A stretch of 64,000 nt of DNA from Proteus vulgaris (lineage in GTDB: Bacteria; Pseudomonadota; Gammaproteobacteria; Enterobacterales; Enterobacteriaceae). The translations under genes and the position numbers were made by a program. Under the pieces are notes generated by a model, which was not told the origin of the DNA, searched no databases, and was given only the letters and a program-made list of their open reading frames with translations. Positions 17,095 to 28,125 of this stretch are shown one piece after another; the first letter of the stretch is position 1, and every line of letters begins with the position of its first letter. Location of the stretch: assembly GCF_023100685.1 (NCBI RefSeq), contig NZ_CP090064.1:3162001-3226000 (forward strand), given 5' to 3'.

Positions 17095-18375
17095 TTAATG
17101 GACATAGCAGGCATCGGCATACACCGATAACACGTCACGAATTTTCGCAATAACAAAAGATTCAGGGGAGCCGTCAATCATGCCCTCTCTAAATTGGGTA
17201 AATTGATAAGGCAGATATTGACTCAGTAACGGCAGTGGAATTGGTTTAACGGATAAGTTATCCATTAGCGTATCTATAGCGGCATTAATTTCAGCATCAG
17301 GCCAGTAATAGCGAATACGATCACTAAAACTATACACTCGAGCAAAGGCTTGTTGACGCTCATCACCGTGATAATATTTTTGCCAAAATCCAGGCTCACG
17401 GCACATCAGTTGTTCCATCTTTTCACGCAATTTAGAGCACTGTTCTTGCGGAAATAAAGTCTCTTCAATGGCACAAAGTGCGTATAAACCCTCACGCATA
17501 GCAAACGTTAGTGCAGGCCCAACTTTTAAAATTGCAAAATGATCGTGAACTAATTGTTTATAAGCCTCTTTGGTTTGATAGTCCGTTGAGTGAGCTTCGA
17601 AAACAAGATGAGAATAATCATTTACGACTTGGCTTAATGCTTGTGCTTCTTCTGGTTGGTAGTCGATGATACCTGTATGATCAAACTCGACTCCCGGTTG
17701 AACCACCAAACCAATAACACGTTCCCAACAATCACCGACACCAGCATGTTGAAAAGCTTGGCGATGACATTCTAAGGTTTTACGTGCAGCATCAGGTGAA
17801 GTCACTTCAACCGTATCAAGCTCTTCAGCGGCACCGCCCGGGACAGGCACTTCTGTGCCAACAACATAAACAATATCACTCGAGCCAAAAGTCTCTTTTG
17901 CTGTATTTTCTGCAATAACAGCAAGGCGTGCTGCACGAGATGCCACAATTTCATCGGTTAAAGGAACGGGATCGTCAGCACAAGACATACTGCAATCAAG
18001 GTGGATTTTTTTGAAACCTGCGGCAACATAATGTGCAATCAACACATCTGCATTCGCCATCGCTTCTTCAGCGTTTAGATGTTGCCAACGATTAGGCCCT
18101 AAATGGTCGCCACCAAGAATAAGCTTCTCGATAGGAAAGCTGACATTTTTAGCCTGTTCAATAACATATTGGTAAAAGTCAGCGGGAGTCATTCCTGTAT
18201 AACCACCAAACTGATCAACCTGATTAGAGGTGGCTTCAATTAGCAGAAAGGAATCATTATCCAGCGCTTGTAATAGAGCTGCTTCTATTACTAAAGGATG
18301 GGCAGAACAAACAGAATAAATACCATTCTGTTTGCCTGATTTGTGTAGCTGAACAATCTTTTCTAAAGGATGCAT
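17095..18375 (-). CDS. kbaZ: D-tagatose-1,6-bisphosphate aldolase, class II accessory subunit
   Basis: Partner of KbaY that supports full activity of the aldolase splitting tagatose-1,6-bisphosphate to two triose phosphates. The 426-residue protein has the GatZ/KbaZ marks [16 protein letters not shown] near 20, [12 protein letters not shown] near 90 and [11 protein letters not shown]. It is far from kbaY, which lies in the opposite arm, an arrangement also known in E. coli aga loci. Its ribosome site (GGAG) is inside the 3' arm of a long hairpin at 18382-18424. Confidence 0.92.
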   Translation of the reverse strand: MHPLEKIVQLHKSGKQNGIYSVCSAHPLVIEAALLQALDNDSFLLIEATSNQVDQFGGYTGMTPADFYQYVIEQAKNVSFPIEKLILGGDHLGPNRWQHLNAEEAMANADVLIAHYVAAGFKKIHLDCSMSCADDPVPLTDEIVASRAARLAVIAENTAKETFGSSDIVYVVGTEVPVPGGAAEELDTVEVTSPDAARKTLECHRQAFQHAGVGDCWERVIGLVVQPGVEFDHTGIIDYQPEEAQALSQVVNDYSHLVFEAHSTDYQTKEAYKQLVHDHFAILKVGPALTFAMREGLYALCAIEETLFPQEQCSKLREKMEQLMCREPGFWQKYYHGDERQQAFARVYSFSDRIRYYWPDAEINAAIDTLMDNLSVKPIPLPLLSQYLPYQFTQFREGMIDGSPESFVIAKIRDVLSVYADACYVH

Positions 18376-18381
18376 TAAATA

Positions 18382-18424
18382 CTAACTCCATAATCAACAC
18401 CGGCGGTGTTGCTAATGGAGTTAG
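18382..18424 (-). promoter_or_regulatory. Long hairpin that covers the kbaZ ribosome site
   Basis: CTAACTCCAT (18382-18391) pairs with ATGGAGTTAG (18415-18424), and inside it CAACACC pairs with GGTGTTG around GGC. In the minus transcript the 3' arm holds the GGAG of kbaZ, ten bases before ATG. The hairpin sits between the repressor gene and the first catabolic gene and could limit translation or protect the downstream mRNA. There is no T-run after it on the minus strand, so it is not a standard terminator. Confidence 0.55.
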
Positions 18425-18428
18425 CAAA

Positions 18429-19208
18429 TTACGATGCCTTATCGTCGACGATAATCACTTCGATTTTGTGATCTTTCAGTTCCTGAATATATTCTTCAGG
18501 GATACCTGAATCGGTCACTAATATATCAATATCACCAAACTCTCTGATCATATGACAGCTGCGTTTACTGAATTTCGTAGAATCGGCAACCGCAATAATC
18601 GTTTCTGAGATATCACACATTAAACGGTTAAGACTAGCTTCCTGTTCATTGTGTGTAGTAATACCAACACGTAAATCGAATCCGTCAACACCTAGAAAAA
18701 CCTTATCAAAACGGTAATTTCTAAGGCTATTTTCAGCTTGTGAGCCTGAAAAAGACAACGCACTTTTTCGCAATACACCACCGGTCATTAATACTTCCAC
18801 ACCTGAGGTATTTGCTAACTCCATTGCGACATCCAGACCGTTAGTCATGACCACTACATTTTCGCGCGACTTTAAATGTGTCGCGATTTCGCGAGTAGTT
18901 GTCCCCGAGTCAAGAATGACGGTGTCTCCATCCTTTATCAGCGTTGCGGCTGCTTTCCCGATTAATGTTTTTATGCCCGCATTTTGTCCACGTTTTTCGT
19001 GGATACTCAATTCGGCAATAAATCCTGTGTTAGGAATTGCTGCACCATGAGAGCGAACGATATAACCATTTTTTTCAAGAAAGCTTAGATCGCTGCGGAT
19101 AGTGACACTTGAGACTTTAAATAATTCAGCGAGATCTTCGACTCTGGCTTTACCTTGCTGGTTTACCATATCGAGGATTTCCATACGCCTCTCAACTGCC
19201 GCTTTCAC
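18429..19208 (-). CDS. agaR: DeoR-family repressor of the GalNAc/aga genes
   Basis: Transcription repressor expected to act on both arms of the island and on itself. The 259-residue protein has a DeoR winged helix at the N-terminus (RRMEILDMVNQQGKARVEDL, then SVTIRSDLSFLEKNGYIVRSHGAA) and a sugar-phosphate binding domain with DSGTTTREIATHL, TNGLDVAMEL and LGVDGFD. The likely start is GTG with AAGGAG seven bases upstream. TTTCG-rich boxes stand directly upstream. The effector is probably a pathway sugar phosphate, which is inference. Confidence 0.88.
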   Translation of the reverse strand: MKAAVERRMEILDMVNQQGKARVEDLAELFKVSSVTIRSDLSFLEKNGYIVRSHGAAIPNTGFIAELSIHEKRGQNAGIKTLIGKAAATLIKDGDTVILDSGTTTREIATHLKSRENVVVMTNGLDVAMELANTSGVEVLMTGGVLRKSALSFSGSQAENSLRNYRFDKVFLGVDGFDLRVGITTHNEQEASLNRLMCDISETIIAVADSTKFSKRSCHMIREFGDIDILVTDSGIPEEYIQELKDHKIEVIIVDDKAS

Positions 19209-19256
19209 TTTCGTCTCCTTACGAAACCAAAAGACTTTCTTTCGATTGGTTTCGAA
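19203..19256. promoter_or_regulatory. AgaR-like operator cluster next to agaR
   Basis: Repeated TTTCG and CGAAA elements (TTTCGTCTCC, ACGAAACC, CTTTCTTTCGATTGG, TTTCGAATG) lie over the agaR start region. They resemble the TTTCRTTTYRTTTY type consensus reported for E. coli AgaR. This suggests autoregulation. Confidence 0.55.
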
Positions 19257-19304
19257 TGTAGTTTACTACGCCAATTTTAACCGACAATGAAAAAAAACAA
19301 AACT

Positions 19305-19320
19305 TTTGATCTCTTTCACA
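19305..19320. promoter_or_regulatory. Candidate CRP site
   Basis: TTTGA and TCACA stand six bases apart, one mismatch from TGTGA-N6-TCACA. Carbon-catabolite control would fit a sugar operon. A weaker half-site TGTGA occurs at 19668-19672. Confidence 0.4.
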
Positions 19321-19583
19321 AAGTTTCGATTCATCATCGAATGCTTACGATTATTTTCGTGTCATTTCAATGATAGCCTTCAGGCCATCAGTTTCCAATA
19401 AATAAAATGATATAACGCAACACTATACTTATGATTACACCATATACAGCTAGGTAAAGCACAATAACATAGATTTAATTTCGCCTTATCTCACAAAATA
19501 AAGATTAAAACTTCAATACATTCATTTATTTTCGAAAAACAAATCAAACTAAATAGCTCAAATAGTCAATAGAATATGAAATA

Positions 19584-19668
19584 GTATCGAATCGAAAGTA
19601 TTTTTATCGAAAAAAACAGTATTTATCTTTCGAAAAAATCTTTCATTTACTTTCGTTGTTTCGTATTT
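19584..19668. promoter_or_regulatory. AgaR-like operator cluster before the sulfatase maturase gene
   Basis: Dense TTTCG/CGAAA repeats: TATCGAATCGAAAG, TTATCGAAAA, CTTTCGAAAAA, then TTACTTTCGTTGTTTCG, the last being close to the E. coli AgaR consensus. The cluster lies 75-160 bases before the plus-arm start codon. Confidence 0.55.
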
Positions 19669-19743
19669 GTGATTTTAATCTCTTTTGTTTTGATAAATTT
19701 TACGTAATGTAACAGGATAAAAAAGAAACTCAGGAAATGACTA

Positions 19744-20979
19744 ATGGCATTAAATCAACCTGCTTATTTTCATATGATGGCAAAACCTACAAGCTACCAC
19801 TGTAATATTAAGTGTGAATACTGCTTTTATCTGGAAAAAGAAAATATTTTTCAAGATGAAAAAAAAGAGACAGACCATACCGTGATGCCAGATGGTGTAC
19901 TTCGTCGTTATATTAAAGACTATATTCAGTCACACGGTGGAGATCAGGTTGATTTCTCTTGGCAAGGTGGAGAGCCAACGCTTGCAGGATTGGCTTTCTT
20001 TGAGCAAGTTGTCAAATACCAAAAGCAATTTGCTAACGGCAAGACAATTACAAATAGTGTACAAACCAATGCAATTGCTATTAATCGCCAATGGGTACAA
20101 TTCTTTGCTGATAATCACTTTCTATTAGGCGTTTCAATTGATGGTATTGAAGCTGTTCATGATAAATATCGTATTTCAGTCAATGGAAGCCCTACTTTTG
20201 AACGAGTAAAACGTGCAATTAAGTTACTCAATGAATATGGCGTCGAATTTAACACACTCACTGTCGTTAATGACCAAAACTGGAATAAAGGAAAAGAAAC
20301 TTATCAAGCCTTAAAAGAATTAGGTTCCACTTTCTTTCAATTTATTCCCATTGTCGAAGTCGATAGACGCTTTCCTCATACTCACGGAGGACATTATGCG
20401 CCGGGCCCTAATGCACAATTAGCACCATTTTCTGTTCCGGCTGAAGGCTATGGGCAATTTATGGCTGAAGTATTTGATGAATGGATACGGCAAGGCGATA
20501 TCGGGAAAATATATATCCGCTTATTTGATAGTTTATTAGGCACATGGATGGGATATCCCGCATCAACCTGTATTCAATCTAAAACCTGTGGTCAGGCATT
20601 GATCATTGAAGCCAATGGTGATGTTTACTCTTGCGATCACTATGTCTATCCCGCCAATAATTTGGGCAATATTCATCAAAATAGTCTTGCTCATTTAGCC
20701 ACATCAAAACAGCAGCAGCGCTTTGGCCAAAATAAATATGATAAACAAACTAGCCTTTGCAAACAGTGTGAAGTGCAAAGCTTATGTTACGGCGGTTGCC
20801 CTAAACATCGCATTATTGCTATTGAAGGTGAAAAACATCGCCATAACTACCTATGTCGCTCTTATAAAAAAATATTTCACCATACCGCGATAGGCATGCA
20901 ATTAATGCAACAAGCTATTTCGCGCGGAGGCCTTGCTAGTGATGCACTTCCTGCGATGAAAAAAAACTACTTAAAGTAA
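19744..20979 (+). CDS. Anaerobic sulfatase-maturating radical SAM enzyme
   Basis: Converts the active-site Cys of the neighbouring sulfatase to formylglycine under anaerobic conditions. The 411-residue protein has the radical SAM CxxxCxxC motif at Cys20, Cys24 and Cys27, followed by a second cysteine-rich region (CIQSKTCGQ, then CDHYVYP, CKQCEVQSLCYGGCPKHR) that would bind the auxiliary iron-sulfur clusters of a SPASM domain. CAGGAAA precedes ATG. The sulfatase gene begins 38 bases after its stop, which supports a dedicated enzyme-substrate pair. It resembles AslB and anSME. Confidence 0.93.
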   Translation: MALNQPAYFHMMAKPTSYHCNIKCEYCFYLEKENIFQDEKKETDHTVMPDGVLRRYIKDYIQSHGGDQVDFSWQGGEPTLAGLAFFEQVVKYQKQFANGKTITNSVQTNAIAINRQWVQFFADNHFLLGVSIDGIEAVHDKYRISVNGSPTFERVKRAIKLLNEYGVEFNTLTVVNDQNWNKGKETYQALKELGSTFFQFIPIVEVDRRFPHTHGGHYAPGPNAQLAPFSVPAEGYGQFMAEVFDEWIRQGDIGKIYIRLFDSLLGTWMGYPASTCIQSKTCGQALIIEANGDVYSCDHYVYPANNLGNIHQNSLAHLATSKQQQRFGQNKYDKQTSLCKQCEVQSLCYGGCPKHRIIAIEGEKHRHNYLCRSYKKIFHHTAIGMQLMQQAISRGGLASDALPAMKKNYLK

Positions 20980-21017
20980 CTCTTTTTATTTTATCTTGTT
21001 TATTCTGGAGACAATCC

Positions 21018-22628
21018 GTGATCTTACCTTCTGTTAAAAAAAGCTTACTCACTGGGCTGATTGCTACATCATGTTTAAGCATCCCAATCACTACCAATGC
21101 AGGTGGTACACCTGAAAAGCCAAATATTTTACTGATAGTGATGGATGATTTAGGAACAGGACAGCTTGATTTTGTACTGGATACCTTAAATGTTGATGAA
21201 TTAGCACAAAGACCGACACCGCCACGTTATGAAGGCGATATCAATAAGATGGTTGAAGCTGCACGCATTGCAATGCCAAATGTCAGTCAAATGGCTACAA
21301 ATGGTGCCAAAATGACCAATGCATTTGTTGCTCATCCTGTTTGTGGCCCTTCTCGAGCAGGTATTTTTACGGGCCGTTCTCCTGCAAGCTTTGGTACTTA
21401 CAGTAATGATGATGCCATTTTAGGTATTCCCAAAGATATCAAACTATTGCCTTCACTTTTCCAAGAAAATGGCTATGCCACAGCCAGCATTGGAAAATGG
21501 CACAATGCAAAAGTGATCCGCAAACCGAAAATTAATGAAAGTAAACAAACTCGCGATTATCACGACAACATGATTTCAACACCAGAAGTGGGTTACACAC
21601 CTCATGAACGAGGTTTTGATTATGACTTTAGCTATTACGCATCGGGTGTGGCTTTATGGAATTCGCCTGCATTTTGGCGTAATGGTGTCAATGTTCCAGC
21701 TCCGGGCTATACCACACATTTATTAACGGATGAGACCTTAAAATTTATTGATGAACATAAAGATAAACCATTCTTTATTAATCTCTCCTATAGCGTTCCT
21801 CATATTCCGTTGGAACAAGCCTCACCTGCGAAATATATGGAAAAATTTGATACTGGTAATGTTGAAGCAGATAAATACTTTGCAGCATTAAATGCAGCCG
21901 ATGAAGGTATTGGTCAAATTCTTGCAAAATTAAAAGCAAATGGTGAATTAGAAAATACACTTATCTTTTTCTTATCCGACAATGGTGCAGTTAATGAATC
22001 ACCAATGCCAATGAATGCAATGGATAGAGGCTTTAAAGGACAAATGTTTAATGGTGGGGTCAGAGTACCTTTCATTGCCTATCAACCCGGCACTATTCCT
22101 GCTGGTACAAAAAGTGATGAGATGATCTCCGCACTTGATATTTTACCGACTGCGCTACAAACAGCAGGTATTACTATTCCTGACAATCTAAATGTTGAAG
22201 GGAAAAACATCATGCCTTTACTCAAAGGTGAAACAACAAAATCCCCTCACAATTATCTTTATTGGGCCGGTCCTGGCACTAAACATTACAGTGAGGAAAA
22301 CCAAGAATTTTGGCATGGATATCATCAATGGATAACCTATCAACGTAAAACACCGCCTACAAATCCTAATTTAGAAAAACTCTCTAAAGGTGCTTGGGCT
22401 GTACGCGACGGTGAATGGGCGCTCTATTTTTATGATGACGGGAAAAATCAGCCTCAACTTTTTAACGATAAAAACGATCCGTCCGAATCAATTGATCTTG
22501 CCAAACAAAACCCACAAAAAGTTACAGAGCTAAAAAATGCGTATTACCAGTGGATCAAAGATAAGCCAAAGCCCGTTATTTGGGGGCAAGATCACTATCA
22601 AATATTAGTGGATTCTGCAAAACCTTAA
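21018..22628 (+). CDS. Secreted Cys-type sulfatase, probably acting on chondroitin sulfate units
   Basis: Predicted to remove sulfate from chondroitin sulfate saccharides. The 536-residue protein has a signal peptide (about 1-28), the metal-binding MDDLG near 43, and the sulfatase signature CGPSR with Cys109 as the residue made into formylglycine. GKWH, HIPLEQ and SDNG blocks follow. It starts with GTG; CTGGAG stands eight bases before. Whether it acts on 4-O or 6-O sulfate cannot be told from the sequence. Being exported, it would act before uptake of the saccharide. Confidence 0.9.
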   Translation: MILPSVKKSLLTGLIATSCLSIPITTNAGGTPEKPNILLIVMDDLGTGQLDFVLDTLNVDELAQRPTPPRYEGDINKMVEAARIAMPNVSQMATNGAKMTNAFVAHPVCGPSRAGIFTGRSPASFGTYSNDDAILGIPKDIKLLPSLFQENGYATASIGKWHNAKVIRKPKINESKQTRDYHDNMISTPEVGYTPHERGFDYDFSYYASGVALWNSPAFWRNGVNVPAPGYTTHLLTDETLKFIDEHKDKPFFINLSYSVPHIPLEQASPAKYMEKFDTGNVEADKYFAALNAADEGIGQILAKLKANGELENTLIFFLSDNGAVNESPMPMNAMDRGFKGQMFNGGVRVPFIAYQPGTIPAGTKSDEMISALDILPTALQTAGITIPDNLNVEGKNIMPLLKGETTKSPHNYLYWAGPGTKHYSEENQEFWHGYHQWITYQRKTPPTNPNLEKLSKGAWAVRDGEWALYFYDDGKNQPQLFNDKNDPSESIDLAKQNPQKVTELKNAYYQWIKDKPKPVIWGQDHYQILVDSAKP

Positions 22629-22682
22629 TATTCAACCTCCGTTTTGTTTCGCAAGGATGCGTCTTTTTTCTGAGATACGAAA

Positions 22683-24158
22683 ATGGCTATTAAAATTGCA
22701 TCTTCAGCACGTCCAAAACTCCCTTATGAGCACCCAAACGTAGAAATCTATCAACGCTTATTTAAGGAAAATATCATTCGACGATTAGTCAGAAAATCAG
22801 CTTATCGTCGCTATGATAAAACGATCACTCACTTTTTTAATGATGAAAATCAGTCTCTTTTCTCTTTATGCGAAATGTTGACACAGTATGTCACTCAGGC
22901 TTTTCATCATTATCAAGTCTGGGGTTATTCCCATGCTTATTATCCCGGAAGTCCCGGGCAACAAACAGCAAGAACGGATGCTCTTGAAGGTGTTAGCAGA
23001 GTACTTCCTCTACTTGCAGCATGGATAGTTAGCAGCAAAAAAAGTACGTTGATGGGATTAAATCAGCAAGCATTTAATTTACCATTAATGATCAAACAAA
23101 GTTTTATTCATGGTACTGATCCACTTCATAAAGGATATTGGGGGAAACTTGAAAATTACGATCAACGAATTTGTGAAGCATCTGATTTAGCGCTCACACT
23201 TTGGATAAGCCGTGAATGGGTTTGGGATACATTAGCACCAGCAACACAACAACAAATTATTGCTTGGTTCGAACAAGTTAATCATTGTGAAATTGTTGAT
23301 AATAATTGGCATTTCTTCCCTCTTACCGTCCAATTTGTCATTAAAGCACTCACAGGAAAAGACACAATTGCCCATTGGCGTTATGAACGATTAAAAGAGT
23401 TTTATGTTGGTGATGGATGGTTTCGTGATGGCGCAAAAGGTAATTATGATTACTACAATGCGTGGGGTTTTTACTATTCACTGTATTGGTTAGCGCAAAT
23501 CGACCCTCAATTTGATTCGACATTTATTACTCAATCACTTAACACCTTTAATCAGCACTACCTTTATTTTATGACTCCCAAAGGTATTCCTTTCTTTGGT
23601 CGAAGTGCCTGCTATCGCCTTGCGGTTTCTGCGCCATTATTAGCAGGCGTCGATTTGCATTGCCCTTCAGTCAAAGTAGGTGAGGCAAAACGCGCCTTTG
23701 AAAGTAGCTTACGTTATTTTATTTCTCAAGGTGCATTAAAAAATGGCGCACCAACTCAAGGCTTATTTACTCACGATCCTCGTTTGGTCGATAACTACAG
23801 TGGGCCAGCCAGTAGTTTTTGGTCATTACGTGCTGTGATTATCGCGCTCTATTGTGCTGATCGTATCAATTTATGGCAAACGCCTTCACTTCCTTTACCT
23901 ATCGAAAAAGATAACTTTCGTTTCGAAATTCCATCTATCCAAGCTTTAGTAACTGGAATGAAAGCAACACAAGAGGTAACTGTCATTTTTTGTGAAGATT
24001 ATACAACTCAGCAAACCCCATTAACTCGCCGTTTAGAAAAACAGACCTTAGCACAAAAAGTCACTGAAACCGTAATAGGACAGTCAAGACGACCTAAAAA
24101 TAACTTATTACGCAAAGGGATCACCAGTTATAGTTCAAAAATGGCACATTTTTTCTAA
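22683..24158 (+). CDS. DUF2264 family protein, possible glycosaminoglycan-active helical-barrel enzyme
   Basis: A 491-residue protein without signal peptide. The central part has DUF2264-type motifs: QQTARTDALEGVSRVLPLLA near 100, NNWHFFPL near 205 and DGWFRDGAKGNYDYYNAWGFYY near 248-268. This repeated aromatic pattern is typical of helical (alpha/alpha) barrel enzymes that handle sugars. The family's biochemical role is not known to me. It lies in the plus arm between the sulfatase and kbaY, so a hydrolase or lyase step on unsaturated saccharides is a fair guess only. It could complement GH105 on a different linkage or sulfation type. Confidence 0.6.
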   Translation: MAIKIASSARPKLPYEHPNVEIYQRLFKENIIRRLVRKSAYRRYDKTITHFFNDENQSLFSLCEMLTQYVTQAFHHYQVWGYSHAYYPGSPGQQTARTDALEGVSRVLPLLAAWIVSSKKSTLMGLNQQAFNLPLMIKQSFIHGTDPLHKGYWGKLENYDQRICEASDLALTLWISREWVWDTLAPATQQQIIAWFEQVNHCEIVDNNWHFFPLTVQFVIKALTGKDTIAHWRYERLKEFYVGDGWFRDGAKGNYDYYNAWGFYYSLYWLAQIDPQFDSTFITQSLNTFNQHYLYFMTPKGIPFFGRSACYRLAVSAPLLAGVDLHCPSVKVGEAKRAFESSLRYFISQGALKNGAPTQGLFTHDPRLVDNYSGPASSFWSLRAVIIALYCADRINLWQTPSLPLPIEKDNFRFEIPSIQALVTGMKATQEVTVIFCEDYTTQQTPLTRRLEKQTLAQKVTETVIGQSRRPKNNLLRKGITSYSSKMAHFF

Positions 24159-24225
24159 CTACCTTTCATTTGCTTTCAGTGCGAAGGGAATAAAAATGTG
24201 ATTTAGATCTTTTACCTTTCCATTT

Positions 24226-24259
24226 CTTTCGTTTATTATAATTCGTAATTAAACGAAAG
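24226..24259 (+). promoter_or_regulatory. Palindromic AgaR-like operator over a promoter before kbaY
   Basis: CTTTCGTTTA (24226-24235) and TAAACGAAAG (24250-24259) form a perfect 10-base inverted repeat with a 14-base spacer. TATAAT lies at 24237-24242, inside the spacer, so a bound repressor would cover the -10 box. A TTTACC -35-like element lies 20 bases upstream, which is a loose fit. TGTGA at 24197-24201 may be a CRP half-site. Confidence 0.65.
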
Positions 24260-24263
24260 ATGA

Positions 24264-26075
<1,812 letters not shown>

Positions 26076-26095
<20 letters not shown>

Positions 26096-26717
26096 TACAC
26101 TTTCCTCACTGAAAGTGATCCCCGTGATCCAAATTAATCGCGCAGAAGATGCAATCTGGCTGGGTGAAATTCTAACCCAAAATCAATTACCTGTTGCTGA
26201 AATCACCTTTCGTACACCTGCGGCAGCTAAAGCTATTAAGTTAATGCATGAGCATTTTCCTGAGCTTATTTTATGCGCAGGAACAGTATTAACGGCACAA
26301 CAAGCAGACATGGCAAAAGAAGCTGGAGCAAGCTTTGTCATTTCTCCAGGTTATAACCCAAGTACAGTTGATTATTGTCTGAATAATGGCATCAACATTG
26401 TGCCGGGAATTAATAATCCAAGCCAAATAGAAGTAGCCCTTGAAAGAGGCCTAACCTTAGTTAAATTCTTCCCAGCAGAAGCCTCTGGCGGTATAAAAAT
26501 GCTAAAAGCACTTGCGGCACCTTACGCACAAATGCAATTTATGCCGACGGGTGGCATTAGTTTAAATAATGTCAGTGATTATCTCGCTATTCCACAAGTG
26601 GTGGCATGTGGCGGTAGCTGGATAGCAACTACTGAAGCTATTGATAAACAAGATAAGCAAACCATTGTTAATCATATTCAAAGTATCCATTCATTACTAA
26701 AAATCAATAAAGGATAA
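26076..26717 (+). CDS. eda: 2-keto-3-deoxy-6-phosphogluconate aldolase
   Basis: Splits KDPG to pyruvate and glyceraldehyde-3-phosphate, ending the uronate branch. The 213-residue protein equals E. coli Eda in length. It has AEITFRTPAA near 43 with the catalytic Glu, CAGTVLTAQQ near 70 and LVKFFPAEASGG with the Schiff-base Lys130. It overlaps the end of kdgK by 20 bases, and AAGGAT lies before ATG. KDPGal aldolase is a close relative but kdgK next door supports Eda. Confidence 0.92.
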
Positions 26718-26722
26718 ATACA

Positions 26723-27304
26723 ATGAAACAGGTTGCCGTTTTATTAGCAGACGGATTCGAAGAAGGCGAAGCCGTTGTTTTTATTGATATCATGCGCCGT
26801 CTTGATATTCATGTTGATGTACTTTCTTGCATGGATACATTGGTATTAAATACTTATTTTGAAACTAAAATCAGTGCTGATTTTCTATTAACTGAAAAAC
26901 TGACACACAGCTATGACGCAATAATGATGCCAGGTGGTCCTAAAGGTACTGATCGTTTATGTGCGAATGAACAAGTTATTCAATTTATTAAACGCCATAT
27001 TGCTGAAGATAAATATATTTGTGCGCTATGCTCTTCTGGAGCAAAAGTATTAGCGGCACACCATCTTCTTGACGGTCGTAATTACAGCACAGGCGATAAA
27101 TTGGCAGATAAATATGATGATGGCAATTATCTTGATCAAGATGTAGTTGTCGATGGAAAATTTATCAGTGCAAAAGGATTAGGTGTAAGTTTTGAATTTG
27201 CCTTTACTGTGGCTCGCCATTTATTAAGCGACAATACAGAAAAAGTAGACTGGCAAGCTAATCATATTTATTTCAAACACTGGCCGTTAGGTTATCTAAA
27301 ATAG
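26723..27304 (+). CDS. DJ-1/PfpI family protein
   Basis: A 193-residue protein of the DJ-1/PfpI superfamily, as shown by VLLADGFEEGEAVVFIDIMRR at the start, MMPGGPKGTDRL near 72 and ALCSSGAKVLA, where Cys103 is the nucleophile-elbow residue. Members act as chaperones, deglycases or small hydrolases. It is five bases after eda with AAAGGA upstream of ATG, so it belongs to the same transcription unit. A role in handling reactive keto-sugar intermediates is a guess from position. Confidence 0.85.
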   Translation: MKQVAVLLADGFEEGEAVVFIDIMRRLDIHVDVLSCMDTLVLNTYFETKISADFLLTEKLTHSYDAIMMPGGPKGTDRLCANEQVIQFIKRHIAEDKYICALCSSGAKVLAAHHLLDGRNYSTGDKLADKYDDGNYLDQDVVVDGKFISAKGLGVSFEFAFTVARHLLSDNTEKVDWQANHIYFKHWPLGYLK

Positions 27305-27328
27305 CTAAATTAATTATTATTTACGATA

Positions 27329-27358
27329 TAAAGGGGATTAACTCCCCTTTATAGTTTT
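27329..27358. terminator. Bidirectional terminator after the plus arm
   Basis: AAAGGGG and CCCCTTT pair around a short AT-rich loop, with A-rich sequence on one side and T-rich on the other. It lies between the converging DJ-1 gene and the minus-strand gene that ends at 27349. Confidence 0.75.
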
Positions 27359-27972
27359 ATTTTTAATAACGCTTCAATGATCCAATGGCAAACTGGGTGA
27401 TCTTTCCATATTTTCTTCCATGCGCTCACAACATCTTGCTGAGACATACGAATTTTTTTCTTCGCATTTTTTATAAGGTATTCCTTCATTTTTTCGGAAC
27501 CTTTCTTATAATCAGTGCGCATATCAGGCCCTTCCCAATATTTTCCACGCTCTTTAATTAATTCAATAAGATCTTTTTTCAATGTTAGGTATTCAGGTGT
27601 TCCACTAAAATAATATTTCACACCGTTTAATAAAACTGTTGGTGTTTGTGCAAATAAAAATCGAATTTGAGTGCGTTCTTTACGTCCTTTCTTTTCAGAA
27701 AAAGATTTATCAATTGCAGCAAGAATAATTTTACGCCACTCCTCATCAGGGGCATTAAGCGATGAAATATCACAGCGATATAGCATTTTATCTAAGATAG
27801 ATGTAATAGCCTGTTCAAACTCAGCCTCACGTTCTATCGCTTTTGGCATAATTTCTTTACCAAATGGCATTCCCCATATATGAGGAGTGTCAAAAATCTT
27901 CACATAGTTATTTTCTGATATTTCATTGAAGAAACCTTTTAATTCTGTTTTCAATCCATCAATAAGTTTCAT
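27349..27972 (-). CDS. Uncharacterised 207-residue protein
   Basis: I do not recognise this family. The protein is hydrophilic, charged and Lys-rich, without signal peptide or membrane segment. Notable parts are FDTPHIWGMPFGKEIMPKAIER near 27 and VVSAWKKIWKDHPVCHWIIEAL near the end. AAAGGAA lies before ATG on the minus strand. It is alone in its direction, with a promoter presumably in the AT-rich stretch after 27972. It stands next to a phage-type repressor remnant, so it may be an acquired gene. Confidence 0.65.
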   Translation of the reverse strand: MKLIDGLKTELKGFFNEISENNYVKIFDTPHIWGMPFGKEIMPKAIEREAEFEQAITSILDKMLYRCDISSLNAPDEEWRKIILAAIDKSFSEKKGRKERTQIRFLFAQTPTVLLNGVKYYFSGTPEYLTLKKDLIELIKERGKYWEGPDMRTDYKKGSEKMKEYLIKNAKKKIRMSQQDVVSAWKKIWKDHPVCHWIIEALLKIKL

Positions 27973-28125
27973 AATATTCCTTTATTTTACAAACAGGGCG
28001 TCCATATTATTTAAATAATTAGTTTTCAATTAATATAGATAAAATATTTTTATTCCTATAACAACATGATTTATCAGACATATGATAATTTAATACAATT
28101 TTAATTATTTCCACATGATACTTAA

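Larger units (their letters stand above)
19209..19743. promoter_or_regulatory. Divergent control region of the two arms
   Basis: No gene is seen in this AT-rich 535-base stretch. It separates agaR from the sulfatase maturase gene. It carries AgaR-like boxes at both ends and near 19322-19360, and a candidate CRP site at 19305-19320. No clear -35/-10 pair could be fixed for either arm. Confidence 0.6.
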
